Shown here: piece after piece, positions 17,250 to 26,900 of the stretch
Position numbering within the stretch: position 1 is the first letter of the stretch
How the letters are laid out: every line of letters begins with the position of its first letter
From: G965237725 sp965237725
Lineage (GTDB): Bacteria > Pseudomonadota > Gammaproteobacteria > Arenicellales > Poriferihabitantaceae
DNA: 64,000 nucleotides
Direction of reading: 5' to 3'
Assembly: GCA_965237725.1 (NCBI GenBank)
Contig: OZ250151.1
Coordinates: 3,534,001-3,598,000 of the forward strand
The notes under the pieces: generated by a model
The model's database searches: none
The model's input: the letters and a program-made list of their open reading frames with translations, nothing else
Told to the model about the DNA's origin: nothing
Position numbers and translations under genes: made by a program

Positions 17250-17852
17250 TCAATGAATTTCTGCGCTGGGGACGGCGGTTGGTAACGATGAATTATTGAC
17301 CAATTCGTCATAAATCAGCTGAACGCCGACGCGCAGGAACTCTTCAATTTCGATAATGGATTTTTCATCTTCATGATCTTTATTCTTGATCGAATCGACT
17401 TCCATGCTGCTGATATTTAAAACGTCATTGACCATTTCCTGGACTGTTGCGCTACTCTGCGCAATTGCAGATTCACCATCGTGACAAAAACCGAGCACAA
17501 AGCCTTCGCACCAATTGACTATTTCAGTAGCCGTTTCATTGTTGCTGGCGTCTTCACCGGGTAATAACAGATTAAAGCTGAATTCGGTGGATTCCAGGTC
17601 TCGCAACACCAGATCAAACAGCCCGCTCAGAGCGGCAAATTCTTCCGTGTCGGAAATTTGAAACAAAACCATTTTATTCTGAATTTGTTCCGAATTGATG
17701 CCCCGACAAGCCAGACCGGTCAGTGCACCATGGGCTTCAGATGCGCCGCTGTTCCAGGCGGTGGACTTCAGTTTTTCGTCCAGGGTCTGGTATATTTTTT
17801 GCTGAAACGCCCTGGGGCTAGCCTGGGGGTTATCCGGATTTGATTCGTTCAT
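17250..17852 (-). CDS. ygfB: UPF0149 (YgfB/YecA) family protein
   Basis: The 200-residue acidic protein contains S-E-A-H-G-A-L-T-G-L-A-C (about 40-51), L-L-P-G-E-D near the middle, and W-C-E-G-F-V-L-G-F (about 113-121), the hallmark segments of UPF0149 proteins. Its place directly upstream of pepP matches the conserved gammaproteobacterial order. In Pseudomonas a homologue affects AlpA-dependent transcription; a general role is not settled. Confidence 0.9.
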   Translation of the reverse strand: MNESNPDNPQASPRAFQQKIYQTLDEKLKSTAWNSGASEAHGALTGLACRGINSEQIQNKMVLFQISDTEEFAALSGLFDLVLRDLESTEFSFNLLLPGEDASNNETATEIVNWCEGFVLGFCHDGESAIAQSSATVQEMVNDVLNISSMEVDSIKNKDHEDEKSIIEIEEFLRVGVQLIYDELVNNSSLPTAVPSAEIH

Positions 17853-17883
17853 ATCGCGTCATCTGGACCATTTTTAGGGTTTT

Positions 17884-18543
17884 TTACCAAGGAAGCTCGC
17901 TGCCGTCTGCATGATAAAACGAGCCTGAATTTTCCATGTCGAGCCGATCAACGCGTTCGATTAAGCCCTGGGCTGCCTGTTCCGGTGGTATGCCATTTTT
18001 ATCGGTCATTTCCGTTGCAACCATCCCAGGATGGAGCAGAATGACGGCAATGCCCCGTGGTTCCAGATCTCGAGCCAGGTTGACTCCCGCCATATTAACA
18101 GCGGCTTTGGATATTCTATAGCCATAATAGCCTCCCGAGCTGTTATCGTCTATGGAGCCCATACGACTACTGACAATTCCAATTTTTGAGCCGTTTACTA
18201 AGTTTTGCTGTAACCCATGAATAACTCGCAGTGGACCCAGGGTATTGACCCGAAACTGGGTTTCTATATGGTCAAAATCCAGGGTATCCAGGGAATCCCT
18301 AAGTAGTATCCCGGCGTTGTGGATCAACATATCCAGCTTGGTATTGCCCAGGGCCTTTTGTAAAACCGGAATGTCATGGGCCCTGGACACATCGATATCT
18401 TGAATGACCTGAACGTTCAGCATATTCAGTTCTGGGGTCGATTTGCGACAGGTAGCGATGACATCGTCACCACGGGCGCTAAGTTGCCGGCATATTTCCA
18501 GGCCAATTCCTCGATTTCCGCCAGTTACTAAAACTTTTGACAT
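17884..18543 (-). CDS. Short-chain dehydrogenase/reductase
   Basis: The 219-residue protein has the NAD(P) motif T-G-G-N-R-G-I-G (7-14), the N-A-G motif (I-H-N-A-G), a catalytic Ser region (I-V-S-S-R-M-G) and the Y-G-Y-R-I-S-K pair (Tyr-x-x-x-Lys). The C-terminal H-P-G-M-V-A-T-E-M is also typical of SDRs. It resembles the C-factor/sniffer-type SDR branch. The substrate is unknown. It lies just upstream of ygfB on the same strand and is divergent from the zapB-like gene. Confidence 0.88.
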   Translation of the reverse strand: MSKVLVTGGNRGIGLEICRQLSARGDDVIATCRKSTPELNMLNVQVIQDIDVSRAHDIPVLQKALGNTKLDMLIHNAGILLRDSLDTLDFDHIETQFRVNTLGPLRVIHGLQQNLVNGSKIGIVSSRMGSIDDNSSGGYYGYRISKAAVNMAGVNLARDLEPRGIAVILLHPGMVATEMTDKNGIPPEQAAQGLIERVDRLDMENSGSFYHADGSELPW

Positions 18544-18614
18544 GGGATATTGATATTTGGTGGGTTAAATTATTGGGTGTATTGTAAACTACCGCTATCA
18601 ATTTTCTCGAATAT

Positions 18615-18638
18615 AAAATTTTATAATCATAAAATTTT
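18615..18638. repeat. Perfect 10-bp inverted repeat in divergent intergenic region
   Basis: AAAATTTTAT (18615-18624) and ATAAAATTTT (18629-18638) form a perfect inverted repeat around a 4-base spacer. It lies between the SDR gene (minus) and the zapB-like gene (plus) in very AT-rich sequence. It could be an operator or a chance AT palindrome; the stem is too AT-rich to be a convincing terminator. Confidence 0.45.
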
Positions 18639-18820
18639 CAAATCTCCAATAAAAATTGATATAGTTACTGAATGTTGATTAACAACAACTGACTGTGACC
18701 TTTTAACGACTACGATTTTAATATTAATTTTAATTTTGATTAATCCATAATCCAACGACGTCTTGGACTATTAAGAATTCGCGGACTATCAAAATAGCAA
18801 GTTTAAGAATATCGAAAAAT

Positions 18821-19021
18821 ATGGTAGACACAATTGAGAAACTAGAACAACGAATTGCGGACATGATTCAACTGGTAGAGGACATGGGGCGGGATAATGA
18901 AACTCTGAGGACTGATCAACAAATGCTTCGGCAGGAATTTAGGTCGCTCCAGGAAAAAAACAAGATTGCCAGGGGTAGGGTTGAGCAAATAGTTGCGCGA
19001 CTGAAATCCCTCGAACCATAA
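18821..19021 (+). CDS. ZapB-like small coiled-coil protein (TIGR02449 type)
   Basis: This 66-residue protein is almost entirely one amphipathic coiled coil (MVDTIEKLEQRIADMI... to the C-terminus) with heptad Leu/Ile/Met spacing. Size, charge and position directly in front of zapA match the TIGR02449 family, annotated as a cell-division ZapB-like protein. Probably assists the FtsZ ring together with ZapA. The zapA start follows after 40 bases. Confidence 0.8.
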   Translation: MVDTIEKLEQRIADMIQLVEDMGRDNETLRTDQQMLRQEFRSLQEKNKIARGRVEQIVARLKSLEP

Positions 19022-19061
19022 CCATAAACCTAAACCAATAACATTATTGGAGCGCTAATCC

Positions 19062-19385
19062 GTGGCGGATTCAGATAAATCAAAAAAACAAAGCGTCAAA
19101 GTCAGCATAATGCAACGGGAATATACCGTTGCCTGCAGCGATGAAGAAATGGATGGACTGGTGGAGGCAGCGGCTTATCTGGACAAACAAATGAGCACTA
19201 TTTCCAAAGGTAGTCAGGTGCTCGCCATCGATCGCTGTGCAATCATGGCGGGTTTAAATATCAGCCACCTTTATCTGGAATTGCAGAAAAAGGCTGGCAG
19301 TCACGAATCTGTGGATGATCGATTGCAAAAACTCCACGACCAGGTTGATCAGGTTGTATCCAGTATTCAGGAAGTAGAAAACTAA
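19062..19385 (+). CDS. zapA: Cell division protein ZapA
   Basis: The 107-residue protein starts at a GTG and has the ZapA pattern: V-K-V-S-I-M-Q-R-E-Y-T-V-A-C (about 12-25), A-A-A-Y-L-D-K-Q-M (about 36-44), A-I-M-A-G-L-N-I-S-H-L-Y-L-E-L (about 61-75) and a C-terminal coiled coil. ZapA bundles FtsZ filaments. The position before 6S RNA and ygfA is the classic proteobacterial arrangement, which supports the call. Confidence 0.93.
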   Translation: MADSDKSKKQSVKVSIMQREYTVACSDEEMDGLVEAAAYLDKQMSTISKGSQVLAIDRCAIMAGLNISHLYLELQKKAGSHESVDDRLQKLHDQVDQVVSSIQEVEN

Positions 19386-19410
19386 TTCGTTTTTCTCTAA
19401 TCCTCTTCGT

Positions 19411-19449
19411 CGGCCCTCTCCATCGGCCCGCTCCATCAGCCCTCTCCAT
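19411..19449. repeat. Three 13-bp direct repeats downstream of zapA
   Basis: CGGCCCTCTCCAT, CGGCCCGCTCCAT and CAGCCCTCTCCAT follow one another at 19411-19423, 19424-19436 and 19437-19449 with no spacer. They lie between the zapA stop and the 6S RNA, in the expected promoter area of the RNA. Likely a small tandem duplication of no defined function. Confidence 0.6.
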
Positions 19450-19494
19450 CACCCCTTCGGCTTTTTAGTTTTCTCTGGTACACTTCACTTTGGT

Positions 19495-19678
19495 ATTACC
19501 TGCGGTGTTCGAGTTGTTCTCCGAATCCCTTAGAACCTAATATTTATACTCGGGTGCTGTTATGAATGACCGGCGTGTATGACCCCAGCCTGGCTGGTGC
19601 GAATCCCAAAGTTATTCTTTGTACCCACTTGGACCTCCTTGGTTCAAGGTAAAGTGAGCATACGGCACTCGCGGGTAA
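19495..19678 (+). ncRNA. ssrS: 6S RNA
   Basis: No protein frame fits this zapA-ygfA gap, where 6S RNA sits in most proteobacteria. The ends pair to form the closing stem (TACCTGCG at 19497-19504 with CGCGGGTA at 19670-19677, one G-T pair). The 3' half has CTTGGACCTCC followed by TTGGTTCAAGG (about 19628-19649), matching the conserved E. coli 6S segment around TTGAACCAAGG. A largely unpaired centre fits the open-promoter-like bubble that binds sigma-70 RNA polymerase. The ends are approximate. Confidence 0.85.
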
Positions 19679-19700
19679 TGCTTTTTATCTCTCCGTTTAG

Positions 19701-20315
19701 TTGACATCATTTGTGATAAACACCACCAACAAAACCGATTTGCGTAAACTGATACGCGATAAACGAAAATCCCTTTCTGATATTCAGCAGGCTAAGGCTG
19801 CTCAGGGGTTGTTAAGCCAATTATTGGTCATTCCCGAATTTCTTAGCGCCGAAAAAATTGCCCTATATTTGTGTAATGATGGCGAAATAGATCCTGTTGA
19901 AGTAATGCAATGGTGCTGGAAAAATTCCAGGCAGGCCTATGTACCTAGGGTGGTGCAAAATCATAAGAATTCACTTTTGTTTGCGCAAGTGACAGAAAAC
20001 ACGGAATTTACCGAAAATCGCTATGGCATCAGCGAACCGGTGGTTGCGCAAGAACAACTGTTATCCGCGCAAGATCTGGATTTGGTTTTAATGCCCCTGG
20101 TAGCTTTTGATGATAACGGTAATAGGCTGGGAATGGGTGGTGGTTTCTATGACACGACTTTCGAATTCATTAAAAAAGGTAATGTGGTGAAACCGCATTT
20201 GATTGGCATTGCTCATGAGATTCAAAAAGTAGAAAACATCGAAGCCGAAAGCTGGGATATTCCGCTGTCAACGGTGGTCAGCGATAGTCGGGTTTATAAT
20301 TTGACGATTGAGTGA
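19701..20315 (+). CDS. ygfA: 5-formyltetrahydrofolate cyclo-ligase
   Basis: The 204-residue protein starts at a TTG about 22 bases after 6S RNA. Features are the N-terminal L-R-K-L-I-R-D-K-R-K-S-L (about 11-22), D-G-E-I-D-P and the ATP/substrate loop V-A-F-D-D-N-G-N-R-L-G-M-G-G-G-F-Y-D (about 132-149). It converts 5-formyl-THF to 5,10-methenyl-THF. Co-transcription with 6S RNA is the rule in this class and is likely here. Confidence 0.93.
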   Translation: MTSFVINTTNKTDLRKLIRDKRKSLSDIQQAKAAQGLLSQLLVIPEFLSAEKIALYLCNDGEIDPVEVMQWCWKNSRQAYVPRVVQNHKNSLLFAQVTENTEFTENRYGISEPVVAQEQLLSAQDLDLVLMPLVAFDDNGNRLGMGGGFYDTTFEFIKKGNVVKPHLIGIAHEIQKVENIEAESWDIPLSTVVSDSRVYNLTIE

Positions 20316-20904
20316 TAAATTACTGAAACCTCTGCGATAGTCATGTCGGACCAAATTGAGTCCAAACTTTCCAATATTTTCGTTGGACAACTTCGTAATT
20401 GATCGACTATTGCGTGGGTTCCCCGTCTTAATCTAGAAAAGTTTTTCTATCAACTTGATTCGCCCAGATATAGGCTTTCTCAATTGCTAGCATAGAATCT
20501 TTCTAAAATGATATGACTAAAGTCACATCATTTTTTATTACAATTTGGTAGAAAAGGGCTAACAAGGGATATTGATGATAGTTTCATTTTAGGTTTACTC
20601 TCGATTTTATCTAAACCTTAAAGGTACAGCTTATCTGTAAAAAGCGACACTTCGTTTGAAATATTCGTATTCGCATAAAATTTAAGTTAGTTTCAAAGTG
20701 CTCCGTGGGGTTGAATTAGTTACACCCCACAAACTGTCTTTGAGATTAGTTTGAGAGACGTTTGGTAATAGTCAGACTTTGGTAGGTACGTAAATTAGTA
20801 CTCCAATAGTCAGTCTCGGAAAAAATGGAAGCGCACTAGTAAATCTTGGCCATTTAAAACTAAATGGCGTATTTGGATTGAACGAGAAATGAAAAGGGAA
20901 ATTA
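20316..20904. other. Long AT-rich gap between ygfA and the RHS locus
   Basis: No protein frame here is convincing. A frame from 20889 is a shadow of the gene at 20905. The gap contains one hairpin (20506-20533, listed separately) and a repeated GTCAG (agactttgg / tctcgg) near 20770-20815. It probably holds the promoter of the large three-gene locus that follows, but I cannot pick -35/-10 boxes with confidence. Confidence 0.5.
20506..20533 (+). terminator. Candidate hairpin terminator
   Basis: AAATGAT-A-TGAC pairs with GTCA-C-ATCATTT around the loop TAAA, leaving a single A-C mismatch, and three more T follow the arm. It is about 190 bases after ygfA and could end that transcript. The stem is AT-rich and the distance is long, so it may instead be an operator or chance inverted repeat. 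Confidence 0.4.
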
Positions 20905-22374
20905 ATGGATTTTTCACTGCTCAAAATCTACGGTATTACATTTCATGGCGGTGGAATTATATCTACTGTGGGCTTTACTTTTCGATCTCAGTGGCTATTA
21001 GGACTTTTTCGTCGCCTTTGCTTCGTCACAGTCTTAGTCTATTCGTCTTTCCCAACTTTTCTCCATGCCCAAACCCAAGACTACATCGAATATCAATACG
21101 ATGGTGCGGGGAATATTATCGGCATCATTACTAAGAATAATGGAGGACAACCTGATGTAACTAGCCTGGTCCCCGACCATGTTAATCGGGATAAAACAAT
21201 TACGATTAGCGCGGCAGGCGTGAATCTTTATAAAGCACAAGTTGCCACGGATCACGACGGCATCACTATATTAAATACTGAGACGATTTCATCGGAATTG
21301 GTTAAATTTACAATTTCATCAAAATTTGATGCGGAAATTGGCTTTGCGAATTTCACCTTTACCACAAGATTAGGGAGGGATATCGAATCAATTTTTGTCG
21401 CAATAAGACTTCCGGTCATTTCAACAGACCCAAATCCGATTGCACTTGTGGCAAGTGGACCAAGCCGTCCTGTATCGCTCACATTTGATTTGCCATATCC
21501 AACAGATCAGGAGTTTAACCTGGCGGCCTCAAATACATCATTAGCAAAAACCAATGTTGGCAGTGTGACATTAGAGGCAGGCTCAACAGAAGCTTCATTT
21601 TTCATGGCGGGGTTAGAAAAGGGAGTTACAACCCTCGAAGTATCCCAGCCTGCGGCATTCTCTGGCGTATCCATCCCGGTTTTTGTCTCTGATCCTTTTG
21701 ATTTGCCAAATGGAAATACCGAATTTACCAGTAAATCTGTGGGAGTTACGGTTAGCCGTTTTGATCTTTCAACAGGGGAATCTGAATTTGTTTTATCCAC
21801 AGTGGGTGTTCTAAGAAATGCCAATGAATTGATCGTTGGGGATAAATTTGTTCATTCAAATTCAGTGGGTATTTCGATGCCCGCCCCAATTAACGAGCTA
21901 CCTAGCGGAAACGCATACCTAAATACCGAACCTTTGGGTGTGTTAAAAAATTCAGAAAACATGTTACCTGAGGGTGAAAGTTATTCTTACAGCGATTTGC
22001 TTGGCATAAATATTAATACAGAATTTCTCCTTCCCAATGGGGACGCATCATTGTTGTCTGATGCATTGGGCGTGACCAATCCTCCCTACATCAATAATCG
22101 ATCTCATGGAAATTTTAGTCAAGGTTCCTCCCTAATATTAATATTAACGGGTGTAGGTCTCGATGTTTCGAGGACAGTAATATTTGAACCAACAACAGGA
22201 ATAACACAATCGTCGGTATTTGTCGTCAATCCAGCTGGTACTCAAATTGAAGTGTTCCTGGACATCAGCCCAACGGCGTCTTTAGGCCCGCGACAAATAA
22301 AAATAAACACCTTAACTGGAGCAGTTCCATTTATCCAATCTACTAACGAAATTTTTCAAACAATTAGTAATTAA
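20905..22374 (+). CDS. Exported TIG-like repeat protein, first gene of RHS locus
   Basis: The 489-residue product starts at ATG 20905 with AGGGAA seven bases upstream. It has a long N-terminal export signal ending near H-A-Q-T-Q (about residue 55). The mature start, Y-I-E-Y-Q-Y-D-G-A-G-N-I, is one YD-repeat-like unit. A TIG/IPT-like beta segment follows. Residues about 265-392 hold six repeats of 20-23 residues with the pattern L-P-x-G-x-x-x-x-x-S-x-x-x-G-V/I (four keep the L-P). The C-terminal 90 residues form another beta-like domain. It precedes the glycine-rich gene by 49 bases. Function is unknown; probably a partner in a secreted or surface assembly. Confidence 0.75.
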   Translation: MDFSLLKIYGITFHGGGIISTVGFTFRSQWLLGLFRRLCFVTVLVYSSFPTFLHAQTQDYIEYQYDGAGNIIGIITKNNGGQPDVTSLVPDHVNRDKTITISAAGVNLYKAQVATDHDGITILNTETISSELVKFTISSKFDAEIGFANFTFTTRLGRDIESIFVAIRLPVISTDPNPIALVASGPSRPVSLTFDLPYPTDQEFNLAASNTSLAKTNVGSVTLEAGSTEASFFMAGLEKGVTTLEVSQPAAFSGVSIPVFVSDPFDLPNGNTEFTSKSVGVTVSRFDLSTGESEFVLSTVGVLRNANELIVGDKFVHSNSVGISMPAPINELPSGNAYLNTEPLGVLKNSENMLPEGESYSYSDLLGININTEFLLPNGDASLLSDALGVTNPPYINNRSHGNFSQGSSLILILTGVGLDVSRTVIFEPTTGITQSSVFVVNPAGTQIEVFLDISPTASLGPRQIKINTLTGAVPFIQSTNEIFQTISN

Positions 22375-22423
22375 ACATATGAAACCGAATTCAATATTAC
22401 CCAAACCGAACAGGAGTACCGTC

Positions 22424-23878
22424 ATGAAACACTTGTATATCTATTCAACGTCACTAATTTTATTGATACTAACATTTACAAACTCTCTTGCTTTCGAAAG
22501 CGGTAGTAATGGGTCCGATGGCGTTCTAAATGTGACTGTTGATACTGTCTTACAACTTCCGGCGAGCGGCGTATTTAATTTTACGGATGTGACAGTGGCC
22601 GAAGGTGCGACGTTGAGATTTAGAAAAAATTCATCTAATACGCCGGTTTATCTTTTAGCTAGTGGCAATATTACAATCGAAGGTACGATCCAGGTTAATG
22701 GAGAAACCTCAGTCAACACTGATGACGACGACCGGGTCGGTGACGGACAACCAGGTTCAGGTGGCGCGGGTGGATTTGACGGGGGACGAGGCGGATACAT
22801 TGGTATTGATGCTGATAACGATGGTGCTCCGGGTCAGGGGCCAGGAGGAGGGAACCCTGGAACACTCGCAAAATCTTGTGCATTTGAATTTTCCGGAACA
22901 GGTGGTGGTGGTGGTGGGTATTTTGCCGCCGGTTTGAAAGGCGACTCTGGGGGAGCTGGCGGACAAGCTTATGGGGTTAGTTACTTAATCCCGTTGATTG
23001 GCGGATCAGGAGGTGGGGGCGCTTCTGGTCCTGGAAATAGCGGTCGCAGTAACACCTTTGGTTCTGGAGGCGGTGGAGGCGGTGGCGCAATGTTAATTGC
23101 GTCATCAGGATTAATCTCAATTACAGGGACAATCACGGCAAATGGTGGTGGTTCTGGGTCAGTTGTAAAACCTTCGGGTGGAAGTTGCGCGACTGGAGGT
23201 AGCGGTGGTGGTGGCAGTGGTGGTGCAATTCGAATTATTGCCAGCAAGCTTACGGGTACTGGAACATTGAGGGCAATTGGCGGTGTCGCAGCGAGAGATG
23301 CACGTGAGAAAGGTGGACGCGGATCACATGGTCGAATTCGACTTGAAGCCGATGAGTTTCAATGGTGGGTAGCAACAACTCCTTCATTTAGTTCATCCGC
23401 ACCAAACCCGGTATTTGTAGCGGATCTCCCTGGAATCGTAATCAGCTCTGTTGGCGGCATTAATGCGCCCGGTTCACCAACTGGCTTTAACGATATTATT
23501 CTACCTGACAATACACCTAACCCAGTTACAGTGGAATTCACAACAACAGATATACCCACAGGAGGTGTAATCGAATTAACTGCGACTCCCGTTACAGGAT
23601 CTAGCGTTACAGTCAATAGTTCCGCAATTGGTGGTTCAGAAGCAAGCGGGTCGGCATCAGCCTTAATCGATTTACCCAACGGCCCCAGTACGTTGATTGC
23701 CACAACGACATTTCTGGTTATCGCCGATCTTGGAAAAGATTATTCAAAATATGTCATGGGAGAAGAAGTGAAAGAAGTGAAGATTGCTTCTGTTGCAGGT
23801 CAGGGCTCGGTTACGACTTTTATTACAACCCAGGGTAATGAATACCCTTGGCATACGGGGCAGCTTTCAAATAACTAA
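22424..23878 (+). CDS. Exported glycine-rich surface protein, second gene of RHS locus
   Basis: I chose ATG 22424 because CAGGAGTAC gives a clear ribosome-binding site seven bases upstream and a normal signal peptide follows (MKHLYIYSTSLILLILTFTN...LAF). An in-frame ATG at 22379 lacks such a site. The 484-residue product has L-A-S-G-N-I-T-I-E-G-T-I-Q-V-N-G, a pattern seen in right-handed-helix or adhesin-like proteins. A long Gly-rich middle (about 100-275) follows, with runs of up to seven Gly, and then a beta-like domain. It is 49 bases after the TIG-like gene and 53 before the giant YD-repeat gene, so the three look like one transcript. Confidence 0.75.
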   Translation: MKHLYIYSTSLILLILTFTNSLAFESGSNGSDGVLNVTVDTVLQLPASGVFNFTDVTVAEGATLRFRKNSSNTPVYLLASGNITIEGTIQVNGETSVNTDDDDRVGDGQPGSGGAGGFDGGRGGYIGIDADNDGAPGQGPGGGNPGTLAKSCAFEFSGTGGGGGGYFAAGLKGDSGGAGGQAYGVSYLIPLIGGSGGGGASGPGNSGRSNTFGSGGGGGGGAMLIASSGLISITGTITANGGGSGSVVKPSGGSCATGGSGGGGSGGAIRIIASKLTGTGTLRAIGGVAARDAREKGGRGSHGRIRLEADEFQWWVATTPSFSSSAPNPVFVADLPGIVISSVGGINAPGSPTGFNDIILPDNTPNPVTVEFTTTDIPTGGVIELTATPVTGSSVTVNSSAIGGSEASGSASALIDLPNGPSTLIATTTFLVIADLGKDYSKYVMGEEVKEVKIASVAGQGSVTTFITTQGNEYPWHTGQLSNN

Positions 23879-23931
23879 GCAATGAGCCAGTTGAGTTTGA
23901 ACAACGATGCAAATTGCATAGTGGAATTAGC

Positions 23932-26900
23932 ATGAAACCAAATTGGAAGTATTGCCGAATATGGGTGGCTTCAGTTTTTCGAGTATCTTCTCGAAGAAAA
24001 AATTCGAATGGTCGACTCTCCCATCCAATTGAACAAGTAGGAAAAACGACCTTAGGTGGGGCAATCTTCTTAGTTTTCATGGGAATGGGAGCATTAATCT
24101 GGCAGTCCCACGTTACTGGGCAAGTTTCCCAACCCATTAATTCCGCGCCCTGGGTTGGTGAAATAACGGGAATTTTTAAACTAGACACTGATGGCCAACT
24201 AGTCAATCATTTCAAGCTTGGTGAAGAAATTGAAGACAGAGACATAGATTGTTCACCGCTGGAAGAATGGCAAGAGAAAGTGAAGTATCGGAAAGGGGAT
24301 TTTGTACAACATAATGGCAATGCCTGGCGGGCCAATAAAAAAACCAAGAAGGAACCAAAGGCGGGCGGAAAGGGGTCAAAAGGTCCCAAGGGATCGAAAG
24401 GATCCAGGGGATCGAAAGGTTCCAAAGGTTCCAAGGGTTCCAAGGGTTCTAAAGGTTCCAAAGGTTCCAAAGGTTCCAAGGGTTCTAAAGGTTCGAAAGG
24501 TAATGGCTCGAAAGGCAAAGGTTCGAACTGGGCGTTACTAGGCCCTTGTGCATCCGACTCAAACGATAAGTCAACTGGTGTGATTGGGCTAATTGACGAC
24601 GAATCCATATTGTGGGCCTACCTTCACGATCACCGTTTATATCAAATTAATACCGATAGCGAACAAATTACCGAAATTATCTTCCCCGATCCACCCCAGG
24701 ACGGTAATTTCGATTGTGCTGATTTAAATCTCTGGGATGCTTCAGAAAAATATAAGAAAAACGATTTTATCGAATTCATCGGACATGCCTGGGAAGCCAA
24801 AAAATCAACCTCTAAAGAACCCGATTTGTCATCGGATAAATATTGGAAAGATTTAGGAGAGTGCATAGCGGATGTTAACTATGCGGGACACCTCATAACC
24901 GATGGACAAGTGCTGTGGCTAGCACGAGGGAGGCAAATTATTCGCTATGAGAATGCAATAGCGGAATCGTTTGAAACGATAAACCCAGTCAATGCCATCA
25001 CCTGGGATGAAATCAGTCAGCAATTGTGGGTTGCATCCGGTACAACTTTCGAGCGCAGAATTGCGAATGGAACTATTGTCGATGTAGATTCCTTGACTAA
25101 CGGCCCAGTAACCGCCATGGGTGTGGATCTTCGCAATGGTTATTTATGGCTTAGCACAAATTCAGGAGTGTTATCACAATACGATGCGAATAGTACTTTC
25201 ATTGGTAATCTGATTTTGCCAATGGGTGTGGTCGAGCATATTATTTCTGATAATCAGGGTGGGTTGTGGGTAGCGGACGCGAGCAAGGTTATCAACCTGG
25301 ACGAATTCGGAAACATTGTGCAAATTCTCGAACCCGTACTGGGCGGTAGTGCCATTAGAGATATTACAGTCGCAGCAGACGGTAGTTTGTGGATAGCCAC
25401 TGCAGATCAACTTTGGCGCTACGATGACGTCCAAGGTCTAACCCAAGAATGGGTAGCCCCGAGTGCAAACCCGATTATCGTAAATGTTCTTTCACAACAA
25501 GTTAGCCATAACAATCCGCCAGAAATTACTTCGGACCCTATTACCGACGCAATCCTTAACGACAATTACAGCTACGATGTTATAGCGACAGATGCAGATG
25601 GAGATGATCTGGAGTTTCAATTAACCGCCGCACCTGTTGGAATGACCATCGATGAATTCACAGGTTCAATCTTATGGCTTGCGGACAGCATAGGCGACTT
25701 TGATGTAACTGTTGAAGTATTCGATACCCGAGGTGGGGTTGATAGTCAAAGTTTTACGGTTAGCGTCATCGATCCAGATACCACGCCGCCAGTCATTACC
25801 CTGACCAGCCCCCAGAACGGACTCCTGACCAATAATTCAGTACTCTCCATCGTGGGATTCATAGACGAGATCGCCACGTTATCGCTAAATGGTTCGCCCC
25901 TTTCCCAAAATCCAGATTTGTCGTTTGGCGCTACCGTTAGTTTGGTTGAAGGGATCAATAATTTTGTGCTCAATGGGGTAGACCCTTCTGGAAATTCCAG
26001 TGATGTTTTATTCAGCGTTACATTAGACAGCATCGCGCCACAAATTGTGGTCAGCTCACCCAGCGATGGCGATTTAACTAATGAGGAAAATCAATCCGTT
26101 GAAGGTAGCTTATCGGAATCCGCTGTACTCACCATCAATGATCAGTCGGTTACAGTTCATCCATCATTAGATTTTACAAGCGCCCTTACCCTAATCGAAG
26201 GCAACAACACCATAACCCTTGTTGCTACTGATCCCGTTGGCAATCAATCCACCACAAACCTATCCGTTACCTTAGATAGCATTGCACCAGAAATCACTAA
26301 CTTAGTCCCAATATCGGGTTCGTTTACCAATATTCCAAACCAAACTATTTCTGGTCAACTAAGCGAACCCGGCAGCGTAACCGTTAATGGTAATGCAGCG
26401 ACGGTAAACAAAGATGACTCATTTGTGTTTACCCCTTTTGCGTTAACCGAAGGGGCCAATCTGATCGATATCACAGCAACGGACTCAGCGGGAAATTTTA
26501 CTGATGCTCAGATTAACATTACCCTAGATACAGTAGCGCCGGTTATACAACTCGATGCGCCAAACAACAACGTTCAATTTAATAATCCAGATGTTCTGTT
26601 TGAAGGCACTGTTAGCGAGCTTGTCAATCTAACTATTAATGGTGATGCCATAGCCTTAGAAAATGATAATTCATTTAGCGCAACCCTGACCCTGTTAGAA
26701 GGGGATAACAGTGGGGACATTGTGGCCACCGATTTCGCGGGAAACCCAACGACGATTACCCGTCAAATCAATATCGATTCGATCCCCCCAGCAGCCATTG
26801 ATCAGGGCTTGGTCAATCGGGGTAATCCCACTAATGAAATTGTTATGGTCAGTGGTTTGCCCGGGGCCGCAGAACCCGGAAGTCTGGTGCATATCATCAA

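Noticed and set aside
18615..18638. Terminator
   Set aside because: The stem contains no G-C pair at all and lies between divergent genes, where no transcript should end.
20889..21134. ORF of 81 residues at the start of the RHS locus
   Set aside because: It overlaps the first gene of the locus in another frame; the ATG at 20905 has the better ribosome-binding site and a long product with an export signal.
22981..23247. Minus-strand Pro-rich ORF
   Set aside because: It is a shadow of the Gly-rich coding stretch on the plus strand (GGN codons read as NCC).
24367..24528. CRISPR-like array
   Set aside because: The unit is only 9 bp with no spacers, is in frame with the protein and encodes Gly-Ser-Lys triplets.
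24367..24528. Collagen-like triple helix
   Set aside because: The triplets are Gly-Ser-Lys with almost no Pro, so a stable collagen helix is unlikely; a flexible basic linker fits better.
24207..24608. Minus-strand ORF with Leu-Glu-Pro repeats opposite the (GSK)n tract
   Set aside because: It is the mirror of the 9-bp repeat in the giant YD-repeat gene, with no own ribosome-binding site; repeats open all frames.
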